From Cudoniella acicularis (Eukaryota; Ascomycota; Leotiomycetes; Helotiales; Helotiaceae): a DNA stretch of 64,000 nucleotides. The position numbers and the translations under genes are program-made. The stretch spans positions 19,516-83,515 of the forward strand of contig JAAMPI010000045.1 in assembly GCA_013054445.1 (NCBI GenBank), written 5' to 3'. The notes under the pieces were generated by a model. The model was not told the DNA's origin. It made no database searches and saw only the letters and a list, made by a program, of their open reading frames with translations. This document shows positions 11,100 through 21,553 of the stretch, piece after piece; within the stretch, counting starts at the first letter, position 1, and the number at the start of each line of letters is the position of its first letter.

Positions 11100-12131
11100 A
11101 TGTCTTGTCTTCAACTCCCTCCCGACACGGAGCGCATGCGCAACTTTTTGTTCGAAATGCCCGTTCCATTTTCGATGCGTGCGGATGTATTCGAACGATA
11201 CTGGCCCATGGTCGACAATGTATGGTCGCGCTACGACGAAATCAACGTCACCGGACGCGACAAAATTCCTTATAATTCGATCCGATTCGCATGCCGCTTT
11301 GCGCGCAAACTTGAGAATGAACCTTCACGCGCTGCGAATCCAGTCACAAAAAGGCAAAGAAGAGAGGGAGGAACGTGTACTTGCAGAGTGAAGGCGAAGT
11401 ACTTCCATGGGCTGCCAGGCATCCCCGACCATTACCGCTTCGAACATTCGAGTCAAAAAGAATGCGACTGGACTCATTCCCACACTATCGACGATTCCGA
11501 CAGCATCAAGATCAATTCCTTTCTGAAAGCTGCTGCTGCTATTGAAGCTGCGAAAGGTTATATGCCGGCCGAGGTGTACAAGAATATGAGAAGCGTGCAG
11601 ATGGTGGATGCCAATGGCCAGCCCACAGGTGATGCCTTGGATGCCGCAGGAGGAAAGTTTATGACGAGGATGCATGCCAACAATGCAAAGCAGTCGGCTC
11701 TGTCCGCGGCTGGTGGCAAGTTCATGACACGACAGCACGTCGCAGATGTACGGCATTCTTTGAAAAGACCAAATCCTGAGGAAAGAGTGGCTCACCTAGC
11801 GGAAATAATCTCCATCGATCCCCGGACGGTATGGCCAGAAACTCTTGGAAAGAAAGTGGAAGATCAAGAAGAGCATGCGAAATTGATCAAAAACGATATC
11901 CGGTGCTTGGTTGAATCCATTGCAATTGGTGGCCGAACCACTGTTCCACGAGATGTTTTGCTACCGTTGATCAATTCGATCGCAGAATACATGGACAAAT
12001 CGAGCGAGGATGTCGACGGGAAGCCTCTTCTTGAATCGATACTTCGTGTTCAAGAGCAATGTGGAATGGTCTCACAATCGCCTCGAGCATTGCCGAACGG
12101 TGGATTTGGCAACGGAAATGGGTTTGGATGA
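11100..12131 (+). CDS. Protein with MULE/FAR1-like (WRKY-GCM1) zinc domain and AAGGKFMTR repeats
   Basis: Single-exon 343-residue protein. Residues about 33-130 resemble the N-terminal DNA-binding region of fungal MULE-type transposases and FAR1-like proteins. They show a WPMVDNVWSRYDEIN opening, a basic KRQRREGG stretch, C93-x-C95, C122 and a closing H126-x-H128 pair followed by TIDDSDSIK. A helical part (KAAAAIEAAKGYMPAEVYKN) and two copies of AAGGKFMTRxH (about 182-192 and 203-213) follow. The C-terminal ~120 residues are helical and end in a Gly/Asn-rich tail. No transposase catalytic (DDE) domain or terminal repeats are present, so a domesticated DNA-binding protein is the most likely reading; a solo transposon fragment is the alternative. 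The ATG context (TCAAGATG) is acceptable. Confidence 0.62.
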   Translation: MSCLQLPPDTERMRNFLFEMPVPFSMRADVFERYWPMVDNVWSRYDEINVTGRDKIPYNSIRFACRFARKLENEPSRAANPVTKRQRREGGTCTCRVKAKYFHGLPGIPDHYRFEHSSQKECDWTHSHTIDDSDSIKINSFLKAAAAIEAAKGYMPAEVYKNMRSVQMVDANGQPTGDALDAAGGKFMTRMHANNAKQSALSAAGGKFMTRQHVADVRHSLKRPNPEERVAHLAEIISIDPRTVWPETLGKKVEDQEEHAKLIKNDIRCLVESIAIGGRTTVPRDVLLPLINSIAEYMDKSSEDVDGKPLLESILRVQEQCGMVSQSPRALPNGGFGNGNGFG

Positions 12132-13668
12132 AGTTTGCTCTGGTGTCTGTGATCGTTTGATCTTGCTTCCTTCGACGATTGCCGACGGTATCAATTAAAT
12201 TTAAAGGTGCTATCAATCGCCAAATACGAATTGGGTGATAAGCCCAATACGAAGAATTGACTTCGACATGAATCATAGCTATTTTCGATATTTTGGCATG
12301 GTATACATCGGCACTTTCCAATTCTTGGCATCTTGCAGCTTTACAAATTTGCGGATCAATAGCGAACAAGAACAAAATCAGGCCAGGCCTCTTTGACCAG
12401 AATACGGAAAGACTTTTTTTCGTCACAATCGTCACAATCGTCACAAGAGCTCACGAACTTATCTCTCCTCCGGCATCCCTAGGCCGCTCTCCGACCCTGC
12501 CATTCCCGTGGCCTTCTAGCTACGGGCTCAAATACAACCCATCGATCTGTCTGGTCATTTCCATGTCTCGAGTACTGTGATGAGAGTGTATGTGCCAGAC
12601 GGAGCGTGTTTCATAGAGAGGGATGCGGGTGTCTCGAGAAGGAATTTCAAAAGGCTTTCACTGCATGAGAGAGGAATGTGATTGATGGTGGACTGGGCTA
12701 CCAAAGTCGAGGTTAGGATACTGGTGGCTTTTTGTGGATACATATATTTGCTGGCGGAAGGAAATGCCTGGAGAATTGACAACCAGCGCAACGTCCTTTC
12801 CATTGGTCTCAATACCGAGAATCAATCCTAACGATAGTTGCCTCGTGCTCTCTTTCCACTATTTAGTGTTATAACTCGATAAATCACGATTGAAGGAGCT
12901 GCTTAGGCAATGCTGTTCAATACCTTTTTACTACTCTGCTTTTCTTGTGGAGTGTCCGAGTAGTTGCACTTTTTAGTAAAATCATAATGTATCACATTTC
13001 CAGTCTCCTCCGAAACTTTCCCGCCAAAGAAATATAAGCAGTCTCAAAACTGTAAACATTCTGGAAAAATCGACTGCCCAACTCTTCGACTCCTCTTTTG
13101 GGGGAGTGCTCGCCTTGAAATGTTTATTGTCTTCTTCGTAAATTATATTTCTCAGGGAATAGCTATACGTTCCGTCAAATATTTTACTTTGGCTACAAGT
13201 GTTGAACTGTTTGGGTGTCTTTTCTCTCCGGGCATTATTCGTAAGTTTTTGTCTGGATATTAAGTTACTGATTTGGAAAAAATCATTTCAATTGTTGCGC
13301 TGTTAAATACAATCAACAACAAATTATATAGTATAGGCGTACAGTCATCAACGATGCCAGCACAATAGGTCTACCTCAGCCTCTAACGTTGTCCTCAACG
13401 ATTCAACATGCCAGTTTTTGTCAGAAATGTCCCATACAAAATCAGCCTTCCAAACAGCCTGTGGAATACGCCAAGTGTCGATTCCTATTTTGGTTCCCAA
13501 CTTCTCATGATCTGAAGATTGGTTGAAATACCGCAGAGGGCCAATTTTGGGGCTGGATCTGAGACTCATCTCCTCGCACAAAGTTGTGTGCCGATCAATT
13601 CTGGGCACGGAAATTCTTTCTCTTTTCGAATGATGCGTTACAATCTAATTTCAGCTGGCGCCTCTTGC
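12132..13668. other. Gene-less region
   Basis: No gene is supported. Three direct copies of CGTCACAAT stand at about 12421-12447. Small minus-strand frames at 12555-12812 and 13348-13608 lack recognisable motifs; the second has an ATG-initiated core of about 70 codons that could be a relic. Confidence 0.4.
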
Positions 13669-15850
13669 TTAAATGGATAAGACCAACACGGCAAGCAAAC
13701 CAGCAATCAAACTTCCGAGTTTTACATTGGTTCTCCCAGCTGCCGACTTTTTTGTTTGGGTTGCAGTTGCAGTTGCAGCTGCAGCCGCGGTGGGTGCTGA
13801 TGTAGGCGCAGGAACGAAAGTCGTATAAGCCGGTAGCCATGAAGACAAAGCGCTTTCAAAAAGATTGTGGGCGGCAATGATATCTTTGTTCTGAGCCGTA
13901 TCTGTCATGAACGTCGCATTATACCAAAAGTCATTAGCATGACTCCCATTGGCAATGACCATGCCAAATATTTCCCCATTAGGTGAAGGGGAATTAGCGG
14001 TTGGGATGGCGGTTGTCAGATTGCGGTTTGGTGTGGAGGCGTCAACGGTAGATGCAACAGATAAAGCCCGCCATGGATCATATTTTCCGTTTATGCTGAG
14101 GATATTTGTTGGATTCATGGACCAGCCTTTATATTTCGTAAGAAGAGCCGTGGTGTTTGGGCCAGATGATGATGTTGCTCCGAATGAAGTATTACAAGAT
14201 GCCATATTCCATGCAATATCGCTCGCGTTATTAAGGCCGAGAGCAATGTTTGTGGGGCGGGACATGTTAGCCACTTGCCAAAACCCTTTTATTTGTCAGT
14301 AAGATTTCACCATCTGGATCTGGAAATATTTACCAAATTCCATGCAAGTTAGATATTGCCAAGAGTATATGTCTGCCGCTGCATAGTCATATGTCGTTGT
14401 ATCTGAAGAAAAGTTTGCATTGATTTCGAAATTATTGTCATGAACGACTTGCGCGAAGACTTCGGTAGCATAGTCAATGCCGAAGGCGGCAACGATTCCA
14501 TCATTGAAATCGGCTGCTGTTGCCGATGTGTCATTCGTATAATTTTGTGATGTTAAATCTTCACAAAAAGTTAGAAGACCGGATGTGATACCAAAATCCT
14601 GCGTTTCCAATTAATACGGTACTTCACCTCGACAATTAGGCAGCAATCGTTCACTCACTTGAAATCGCCCTGGCATGAAGGTTTCATACGTGCTTTGGAG
14701 GAGATATGTCCGGTTGTTCCACGCGTCGTCAGTGTTCGCCCGTGAGGGAACATAGCCATCAGTGTTTTGTGTCGCTATGGCCAGGAAATTTTCAATCATA
14801 GTTACATTTCGTTGATTGGCACCATTTGAAAGTTGGGACGCAAAAGCATGCAGGTCAGTCAGACAACTCCCATAGCCATAATCGACAAGCGCTCTGGAGA
14901 ATATTAGATTGTGAAACACTTAACCAGAGTGTTTTTTGCTTACCTTTCGATAGCAACATAATATTCCCAGAAGTCTACTGTAAGCTGTACCGGAGCAGAA
15001 CTTGAGAGACTCGCAAAAATCACCTCCGGGTTTCGAAGACGCATCCATGCCGATCGGACACCTGGATAAGAAGCTCCTACCATAATCCAAGGCACCGAAC
15101 TTGCCAACTAATTAGCACTGAATTTTTTTTTTCTTGGGGTAGGGGCATGGAGGATTCGGAAGGATGAAATTCATGGGGAAGGAACAAAAGAAAAACTGCT
15201 TACCTTGGGCGGAGGTTTTGGTTAGGCTGACTAGCCAGGGTAAAATTCTTCGCAAAAACAGCAACATCCTCAAGAGCTTGTTCAGTTGTCAAATATTTGT
15301 AGTATTCGCCTAAGGAGTCTCCCTTATCTGTTTGGTTGGTGGGGCGTGGTGCAGGATATGATTCACCAAAGTATCGATGCTCCCAAAGGATGAGAAGACT
15401 GCTACAGTATTAGCATTTGAAATCTATCGAACTAAGAAGCCACCCAGAACTTTGGGATGATTGTTGCTACCTACCCATTGAATTGCTTTGCGAGAGAAGT
15501 GAATGCACCATCGGCTTTACCATTTTCATCGATCAGGTAAGATATTAACCCATCAACCCCACTTTCTCCACCGTCGAAGACTTGTTCAAATCAGTAAAAA
15601 GATAAATTTTCTGGAAGTCGCTGAGAGACTTACAAATAACAGGACCACCGGGCTTGTAATACGCGTCATTGACAAAATAGCGATTTTGGAAAGTGGTGGG
15701 GTTGGTCGTGAAATGGTCCAAGGGCATATCAACATACGAAACAGGTAATGTTGGACTTGTACCAAGTTTTTTTACCTTGAGGTTGTATTTGCCCTGTACA
15801 TGGCTGATGCAGAGAGTGGTGGTGAGCAGGAAGAATTTGAAAGATAACAT
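13669..15850 (-). CDS. Secreted/GPI-type S28 serine carboxypeptidase (lysosomal Pro-X carboxypeptidase family)
   Basis: Seven exons (about 15850-15634, 15580-15475, 15398-15204, 15099-14944, 14893-14659, 14598-14334, 14285-13669) encode 596 residues; all phases agree. Residues 1-20 (MLSFKFFLLTTTLCISHVQG) form a signal peptide. The family start YVDMPLDHF and GGPVIFFDGGE are present. The nucleophile Ser183 lies in VGASYPG, the Asp in NGKYDPW and the His in ANGSHANDF, giving the S28 Ser-Asp-His triad. The C-terminus is an Ala/Thr-rich linker plus a hydrophobic tail (GSLIAGLLAVLVLSI), suggesting a GPI anchor. Such enzymes cleave after proline, usually at acidic pH, in the vacuole or outside the cell. 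Numerous N-glycosylation sites fit secretion. The gene is transcribed alone; nearest neighbours are unrelated. Confidence 0.93.
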
Positions 15851-18512
15851 GATGATCAAAAGCCTGCTTCCAATCAAAGAGAAAAGTTGCAAGCAGCGAT
15901 GGGATTTTCCGTTGGAAATACACTCAGCTATGTAGCAAGCGATGAAATGAGGCTCAACTTTGCTTCTAAGAGAAAAAAATGTTGGAAGGACCAATCGAAA
16001 GAAAGCTGGTGCGAGCCCTGGATAAGAAGAGTTGTGAAAAGATCACCAGGCTATCTCATTTATGAAGACACGTCGTTGTACGAGTATTCTGGTAAAAAGA
16101 GAAGTCTAATTGTCTGTCTAAGAAAGAGAGAAGTGCTCTAAGGAGCGAGGATTTAAAGCAAAGAAGGTAAGCCTGAAATATAAGTCAGGTGACTATGACA
16201 AGAGAGGCTCAGTCCCTTCATGCATTACTGTCTTGGTGCTTGGCGCTTACTGGTCAGGGGGGCTGAGATTGTGTCAGCGGTATCGTTCAAGGCGCAGTTT
16301 TTTCGCCCCTTAATATCAAGATTAGTTCTTGGCGGTGCGTTTTTATGTCAAGAAAAGGCTCATAGGTGCAATTTCCAAGGAGAATTTTAATTTGTCGGTA
16401 CTTGAGATTATACCTTTTTGAAAACTAGACGAATTATTTTCACGATATATAATACTTAAGTCTCGCAAATTTGCCCTGAAGTAAACATAAAACCCTTATT
16501 TTGTAGATTAGACATGCCTGATTGCCCAAGTCCTGAAGTGATTATGACTCGGATTGTTGATCGTCAGATCCGACAACACTTCCGGGGGAAACGAGTGGGA
16601 TGTATACCAGTGGTCACAATGTCACACTATCGGACGCAAGAAACATCACCAGTGAGATTAACAAACGTTTGATTTCTTGGCGTCTAGCCATGAGCAAAAT
16701 GCTTGGGCCGCAGGCAAAATACAGTGAGTGAAACCTTCTTCAGAGAAAAGAGACGAGGAGATGCGATACGAGAGAAAACAAGCTCTGAGCTGTCAGTCAA
16801 AATAGGCAACGATTTTTAGGGCCTGAAACACTAATTTCTCAAACACTGCCCAATCGCGCATACTACCCACAGGGGGTAGTAAATGTTAAATGTAGGGTGA
16901 TTGTGGCCGTGTCTCCAAGGGTGGCCAGAACCAATCACCTGTCCAAAAGTCGCGGCATTTNTCTATATCTAGTTAAATACTGGCCTGTGCTTTTTAATAT
17001 TTATTATGGCCTGTGCGAAGCATCGCCCTCGGATCGCCGCTTGGACCGTGTCAGCCATCGAGCCTCTATCTACTCGCTAGGAAGAATCGTCCGAATCATT
17101 TCGATAAGACGAATCGAATTTTCCGTGGCTCCATAATACCATTGTAGACGGTTTTTGCGGACCCAAATTCTCAGAACCGATATTTTGTTTCTAGATTGCG
17201 AGGTATCAACTGATATTCTTCAGCTGCTACTATCAGCGAGCCGTGATGTCGGCCATATCCCTACGCTTCTGGGGGCATAAGGTGACGAAGAGTTTATTAG
17301 ATGGTACGGAGGTACGGGCCTACAGCGTGTACTGTAATCGAAACAATGATGGGGATCCGGGAAGAAGGTGCCTCCACGTGGAAAGAAACTTCTCGCCAAT
17401 AACGTAACCTTTTCGCTACCCTATCTCGGGACCTCGCGTAGAAACTGCATTAGTGACAATGCAGCTGAAGCTCTGATTTGGCCGAAAGTTGAGTTGATGC
17501 TGGACCATCTCCGCCCTTCTGGAAGGGCACAGACTCTGAGACTCCGGATTGTGACTCTGTGCAGCATGTGAAATGGACAAGACCTGATTTATGCTGCCTT
17601 AGTGATTATGAAAAGTACATCGTGATGCTCGCACTGATGTATGTTTGCATTTGCTGCATGTCGGAGGCGTTGTCGGATTTCGAAGGCGGCAGGTATCTTG
17701 GAATTTCAACTGGATTTTTCGTCGGCTCAGCCGGCGGCCCCCGGCTGAGCGCTGAAGCCCTAAATGTGACGTTGGGGACGTCCCGTCCATTTCACGGGCT
17801 GAATAATACTCGAGTGGTTGATTTGGATGGATTGCCATACCATCCAATAGAGTTGAGGCTCTCGGTTCATCTGCTGTGCACTGTCTAGTTGTGAGTCGTG
17901 ACCCGCGAACATGAGGGGTCAATGAGGAGGTCAAAGAACCGGCAATGGCACATGCAGTACGATTGGCGTGAAAGGCAATTGGAGTTTGAGTTTCAAGAGG
18001 CGATTGTTGCCGCTATGGGTAACCACGTGGCTAATAGATAGTCCTCTCGTGGATGGTAGGTGTGGTGCCCAAGGGCCAAGTGGAATGAGACTGATTATTT
18101 ATGAGCGAAATCAGATCCTTCAACAATTCTATGCTTTCTTGCTGCAGCTGAAGCATTCGAAAATGCTGGACACATACTCAGTATACCTACCCGGAACCAC
18201 ACATTTACAACTGAATCCCGACGCGCAGCGAGAATGTTGGCTGATTCCAGAGTGAATACGAAGCATTGACACATTGTGCACGGCCGGAGGAAAGATATTA
18301 ATATCACGGAAGTTGGTTCCGTGTCGCGACTCGCGAAGGACGAAGGTGCTATTTTCGGTTAATGCATGACAAGAGTCGGATGATGGCTGTTTTTATTTGT
18401 GCCAGGTGATGTGTTGAGTGGTAACTTGGTCGTTGACAATAGATTTGATTGCTGATTTGTCCATTAGGATCTCTCTAGTTCATATGCCTGTTTCTTATAT
18501 TTCGCATTCAAA
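15851..18512. other. 2.6-kb gene-less region
   Basis: No coding region can be supported on either strand. Frames at 17368-17888 (plus) and 17599-17934 (minus) overlap each other and lack motifs. A single unresolved base sits at 16961. Confidence 0.45.
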
Positions 18513-19112
18513 TTATCCAAGAACCTTGTCGGCAGCCGAAACGCTCACACCAATGTTGTCCGGCTCAACGTGAACGCTCTTCACCTTGCCATTCTCCACA
18601 ACGATGGCATAGCGTTTGCTTCTGTTTGTTCCGAGCAAAGGTGCGGCATCGAATTCGAGATCGAGTGCACGTGTGAACTTTCCAGCCGGATCAGCGAGGA
18701 AGCGGACGCCGGACGATTTATCTTGGTCAAGTGATTTGCCCCAGGCATTCATGCTGTGGAAGCGTATATCAGCATGGCAACTGCGAAAACGCGGATGAGA
18801 TGTGCCACAAAAAGAAGAGTACATACACAAAGGGGTCGTTGACTGAAACGACGAAAACCTTTCCAGCATTTTTGATCTTGGGGTGGGACACGTAGCCAGG
18901 GATGTGCGAATCAGAGCAGGTAGGGCCTTCGATTTTTTTAGTCGAGCACAAGAACTCTGAGCTATTAACCCAGGCCCGGAGGCAAACATACTGAAGGCTG
19001 CGGGGACACCAATGATTAGACCAGACCCCAATTCCTTCGAGAGGTCGACGTTGTTTCCTGGTTCTTTTTCCTGCAGCTCGATGCTGGGGATGTTGTCTCC
19101 AACTTTGACCAT
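18513..19112 (-). CDS. Prx5-type peroxiredoxin (one-Cys, PMP20/Ahp1-like)
   Basis: Three exons (about 19112-18992, 18926-18827, 18753-18513) give 153 residues. This thiol peroxidase reduces H2O2 and alkyl hydroperoxides using a peroxidatic cysteine, C44, in AAFSPTCSDSHIPGY, the Prx5 consensus Pro-x3-Thr-x2-Cys. The active-site Arg is expected in the later R(F/Y)A region, where SKRYAIVVENGKV is present. The N-terminus VKVGDNIPSIEL and segment VNDPFVMNAWGKSL are characteristic. C44 appears to be the only cysteine, so there is no resolving Cys: recycling would need glutathione/glutaredoxin or thioredoxin directly. No N-terminal presequence and no C-terminal SKL are present (it ends KVLG), so it is probably cytosolic. 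The second intron begins GTATGT and ends CACAG, which places the conserved GTC ATG codons correctly. Confidence 0.92.
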   Translation of the reverse strand: MVKVGDNIPSIELQEKEPGNNVDLSKELGSGLIIGVPAAFSMFASGPGLIAQSSCARLKKSKALPALIRTSLATCPTPRSKMLERFSSFQSTTPLCMYSSFCGTSHPRFRSCHADIRFHSMNAWGKSLDQDKSSGVRFLADPAGKFTRALDLEFDAAPLLGTNRSKRYAIVVENGKVKSVHVEPDNIGVSVSAADKVLG

Positions 19113-20596
19113 TTCTGCTGATATCAGTTGTTCTTTGCTTGATGAAATTTAATGACGATTGCTGTTGGGAAGAGTGTCGAGGACAGCGGGGTTCTTTAAG
19201 AACGCTTAGTGAAACCCCGGTATTTGAACAACGTCAGAGATCCACCAATTCGTTTTAGATCCCGTAGGCTTTCGGTTAACCCAGTTCTGCAAGTATTTGA
19301 AATAAGGGACCAAGCCGTGATGACGAGCACGAGGGGTTTCCCTGCGAGTGAGAAGCTTCGATCAAGTGATTTAAAGAGGAGAGTTGTCAATTAACTTTGC
19401 GTTCGACAAGTTTTCGGCCATAGCAAAAGTCAGTGTATCGTGGAGTCGCGAAGGCAGAAGGCAGAGCCATATGCAGAAACGCCGGGAAAAGGTCGTTCGA
19501 CAGACAAATAACGTGATAGAAACGACTTGAATACTGTCTTGTAATGTCCTGTAAATGGCACAAGTCGTGCGGCGTAGAATCTGGAGATATTTGGTCGGAG
19601 TGCCGGAGAATGGACCCTGATGTTTTTTGTTAAGAATTCCGCGCACTCGTCGCCGTCTGGTAGTTCTGAGATGGTGATTTCTAGGAGAAGATGTCCTCCT
19701 GTTCTGTGCTGAATATGCATTTCCGTGGCCATTTCTCGAACTTCTCCCCTACCAGTACTGACCCTGGGCCTCTAGGTACAAGAAGCTCTTCAACAGCAGG
19801 ATCGCAGCAGCAATGTTCACATGTGACGCATATCCACCTAGATGTTTGGGTATTTAACCTCACGACCTCTCAATGGCAGCATCCATAACAAAATGGTTGC
19901 CATTGTTCGTTGCCGATGGCCAACCAGCCGGTCCAGCCCATGCGTTAAGAGACCCCGGGTTTTGGGAGAGCCGGGGGGAATCGAAGGCCCGTGTCAGCGT
20001 ACTGTGTTTGATGTATAGCAGACGTGAATACATAATGCGTGTATGACAAGGTAGTCAAAAAATCGTGAAGAGATTCAGACGAAGCGCTTCAGAAAATATG
20101 TTGAAGTGTGTGCCTAGCAGCCCGAGGCTCCTATGGCACCCAGCACGTGTTTCAGGCACGTCTCACTTGTAGTCCAGATATGTGGCCCGACGCCCTCATA
20201 GTCTACTCGATACAGTTGACAATACACTTGATTTACCCAAATTGAGCCCTCCGGACGATCTCTGTGATCCTATTGCTTGTGTTGATGATACCACTCATCC
20301 GACCAGCTGGAGTCGACAGATTCCAATAAAAGAAATATGTGGCCCGGATCACGTGTCGACGTGTCGCGCTAGACATATTTGGGCTATAGCCCGGATAAAC
20401 CCTGGATAATCAACAGACTTCAACTGTCTGAGTCTCAACGTTGAACGTCTCCTCAAGACTCGCCAACCATTGCCAGAATGACCTCAAAGCACATTATGCC
20501 ATTGGAGTTTTGTCTTTCTGTGGTGGATCGGATCTTTTAAGTGCGAACTTGTCTCGGCATCCTTCCTAAAACCCCCAGCACGATACTACCGTCACC
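19113..20596. other. Intergenic region
   Basis: No supported gene. Overlapping frames on both strands at 19196-19890 have no motifs. Confidence 0.45.
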
Positions 20597-21366
20597 ATGT
20601 CAGAAACCGACTCTCTTTCCTCCGACCTCGAATATTACTCTGCCACCTTCGAATTCTTCCCCCTTCTTCCTCTCGAAATATGCATACTGATATGGGAGTA
20701 TGTCTGCTTCCATCCTCGCAATGTGGATATGGGGGGGTTTCCATGGGAAGACAATAAGGACGTGGTATCGATGGCATATGTCCAGGGGCGTAGGTTGCAA
20801 CGGTATAGAGGTTTTCACAGTGCGGCGCCTATACTTCGGACCTGTCAAGAATCAAGGCACGTTGCCCTTAGATTTTAACTTCGCGAATTCGGGACGGAGA
20901 AAGAATATACTGTATGCGGCAAGACGATTCAGGCTTCTATACCACCTCGGATATATGTCAATTGGGATGTCGATATTATTTTCTACATATCATAGGATCT
21001 GATCTATGTGCTGAATCCGCTTGAGGACCATATTCCCAAGGTCCGCCGAGTCGCTCTGGAACATACGAGTCCGATATGGTTGGACCGTAATACGTGAGTC
21101 TATTTGCGTCCTCGAGGTTTTTTTTATACCGCAAGAAAATGATCGCTATCGATTCGATGCTTCTCGGAGAACCTCTTGCGTTCGGTAACTCTGATGTTGG
21201 TTATGGTGATTATGTCGATCATTTTGGTAATAAAACGCCCAGATATGGATTTGAGAAACCCTTTGAGCTCAAACTAGAAGCCGTCAATGAGGATGGGGAT
21301 GGGCCTGGCCATAGTTGCGAAGCACAATTTTTTGCAAGCAAGAGGTCTCACCGGATCAATCAATAG
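20597..21366 (+). pseudogene. Broken 2EXR-domain gene, copy 1
   Basis: It opens MSETDSLSSDLEY and contains the 2EXR signature FEFFPLLPLEICILIWEY ... NVDM, then ILRTCQESRHVAL. In the same frame, coding-like sequence continues (LREFGTEKEY, IPPRIYVNWDVDIIF, LIYVLNPLEDHIPKVRRVALEH) but is cut by TAA at 20876-20878 and TAG at 20993-20995. A shifted frame carries a tail to 21366 containing FGNKTPRYGFEKPFEL. No GT..AG pair removes the stops. 2EXR proteins are small fungal proteins of unknown function with an F-box-like opening motif. It is one of four copies between 20.6 and 28.2 kb. Confidence 0.75.
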
Positions 21367-21553
21367 TAACAGAAAGTACCTGAAATTGGTTCCGCTCCCT
21401 GAAATAAAGCTTTCGATATTAGAGATCATCCCCACAATGTCCTTCTAGGGCCTGGTTTTACCTCGATGATTCGTCATATTCTCCCGCTTCACCTTGAGAT
21501 GCTTCATATCAGCAATTGGTTGGTCAATTTCTAAACGCTTTAAGTTCTAATGT

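Noticed and set aside
1..12131. Possible biosynthetic gene cluster (P450, GNAT, regulator-like zinc protein)
   Set aside because: No backbone enzyme (PKS, NRPS, terpene cyclase, DMATS) and the genes are spaced by relics and AT islands.
12421..12447. Three CGTCACAAT repeats considered as a CRISPR-like or regulatory array
   Set aside because: Units are 9 bp with no spacers; a microsatellite-like slip in a eukaryotic genome.
13348..13608. Minus-strand frame with WRIPQAVWKADFVWDISDKNW
   Set aside because: It looks slightly protein-like but is short, has no recognisable family and no linked exons; left inside the intergenic entry.
17368..17934. Possible gene in the 17.4-17.9 kb region
   Set aside because: Frames on both strands overlap, lack motifs, and no intron structure extends them.
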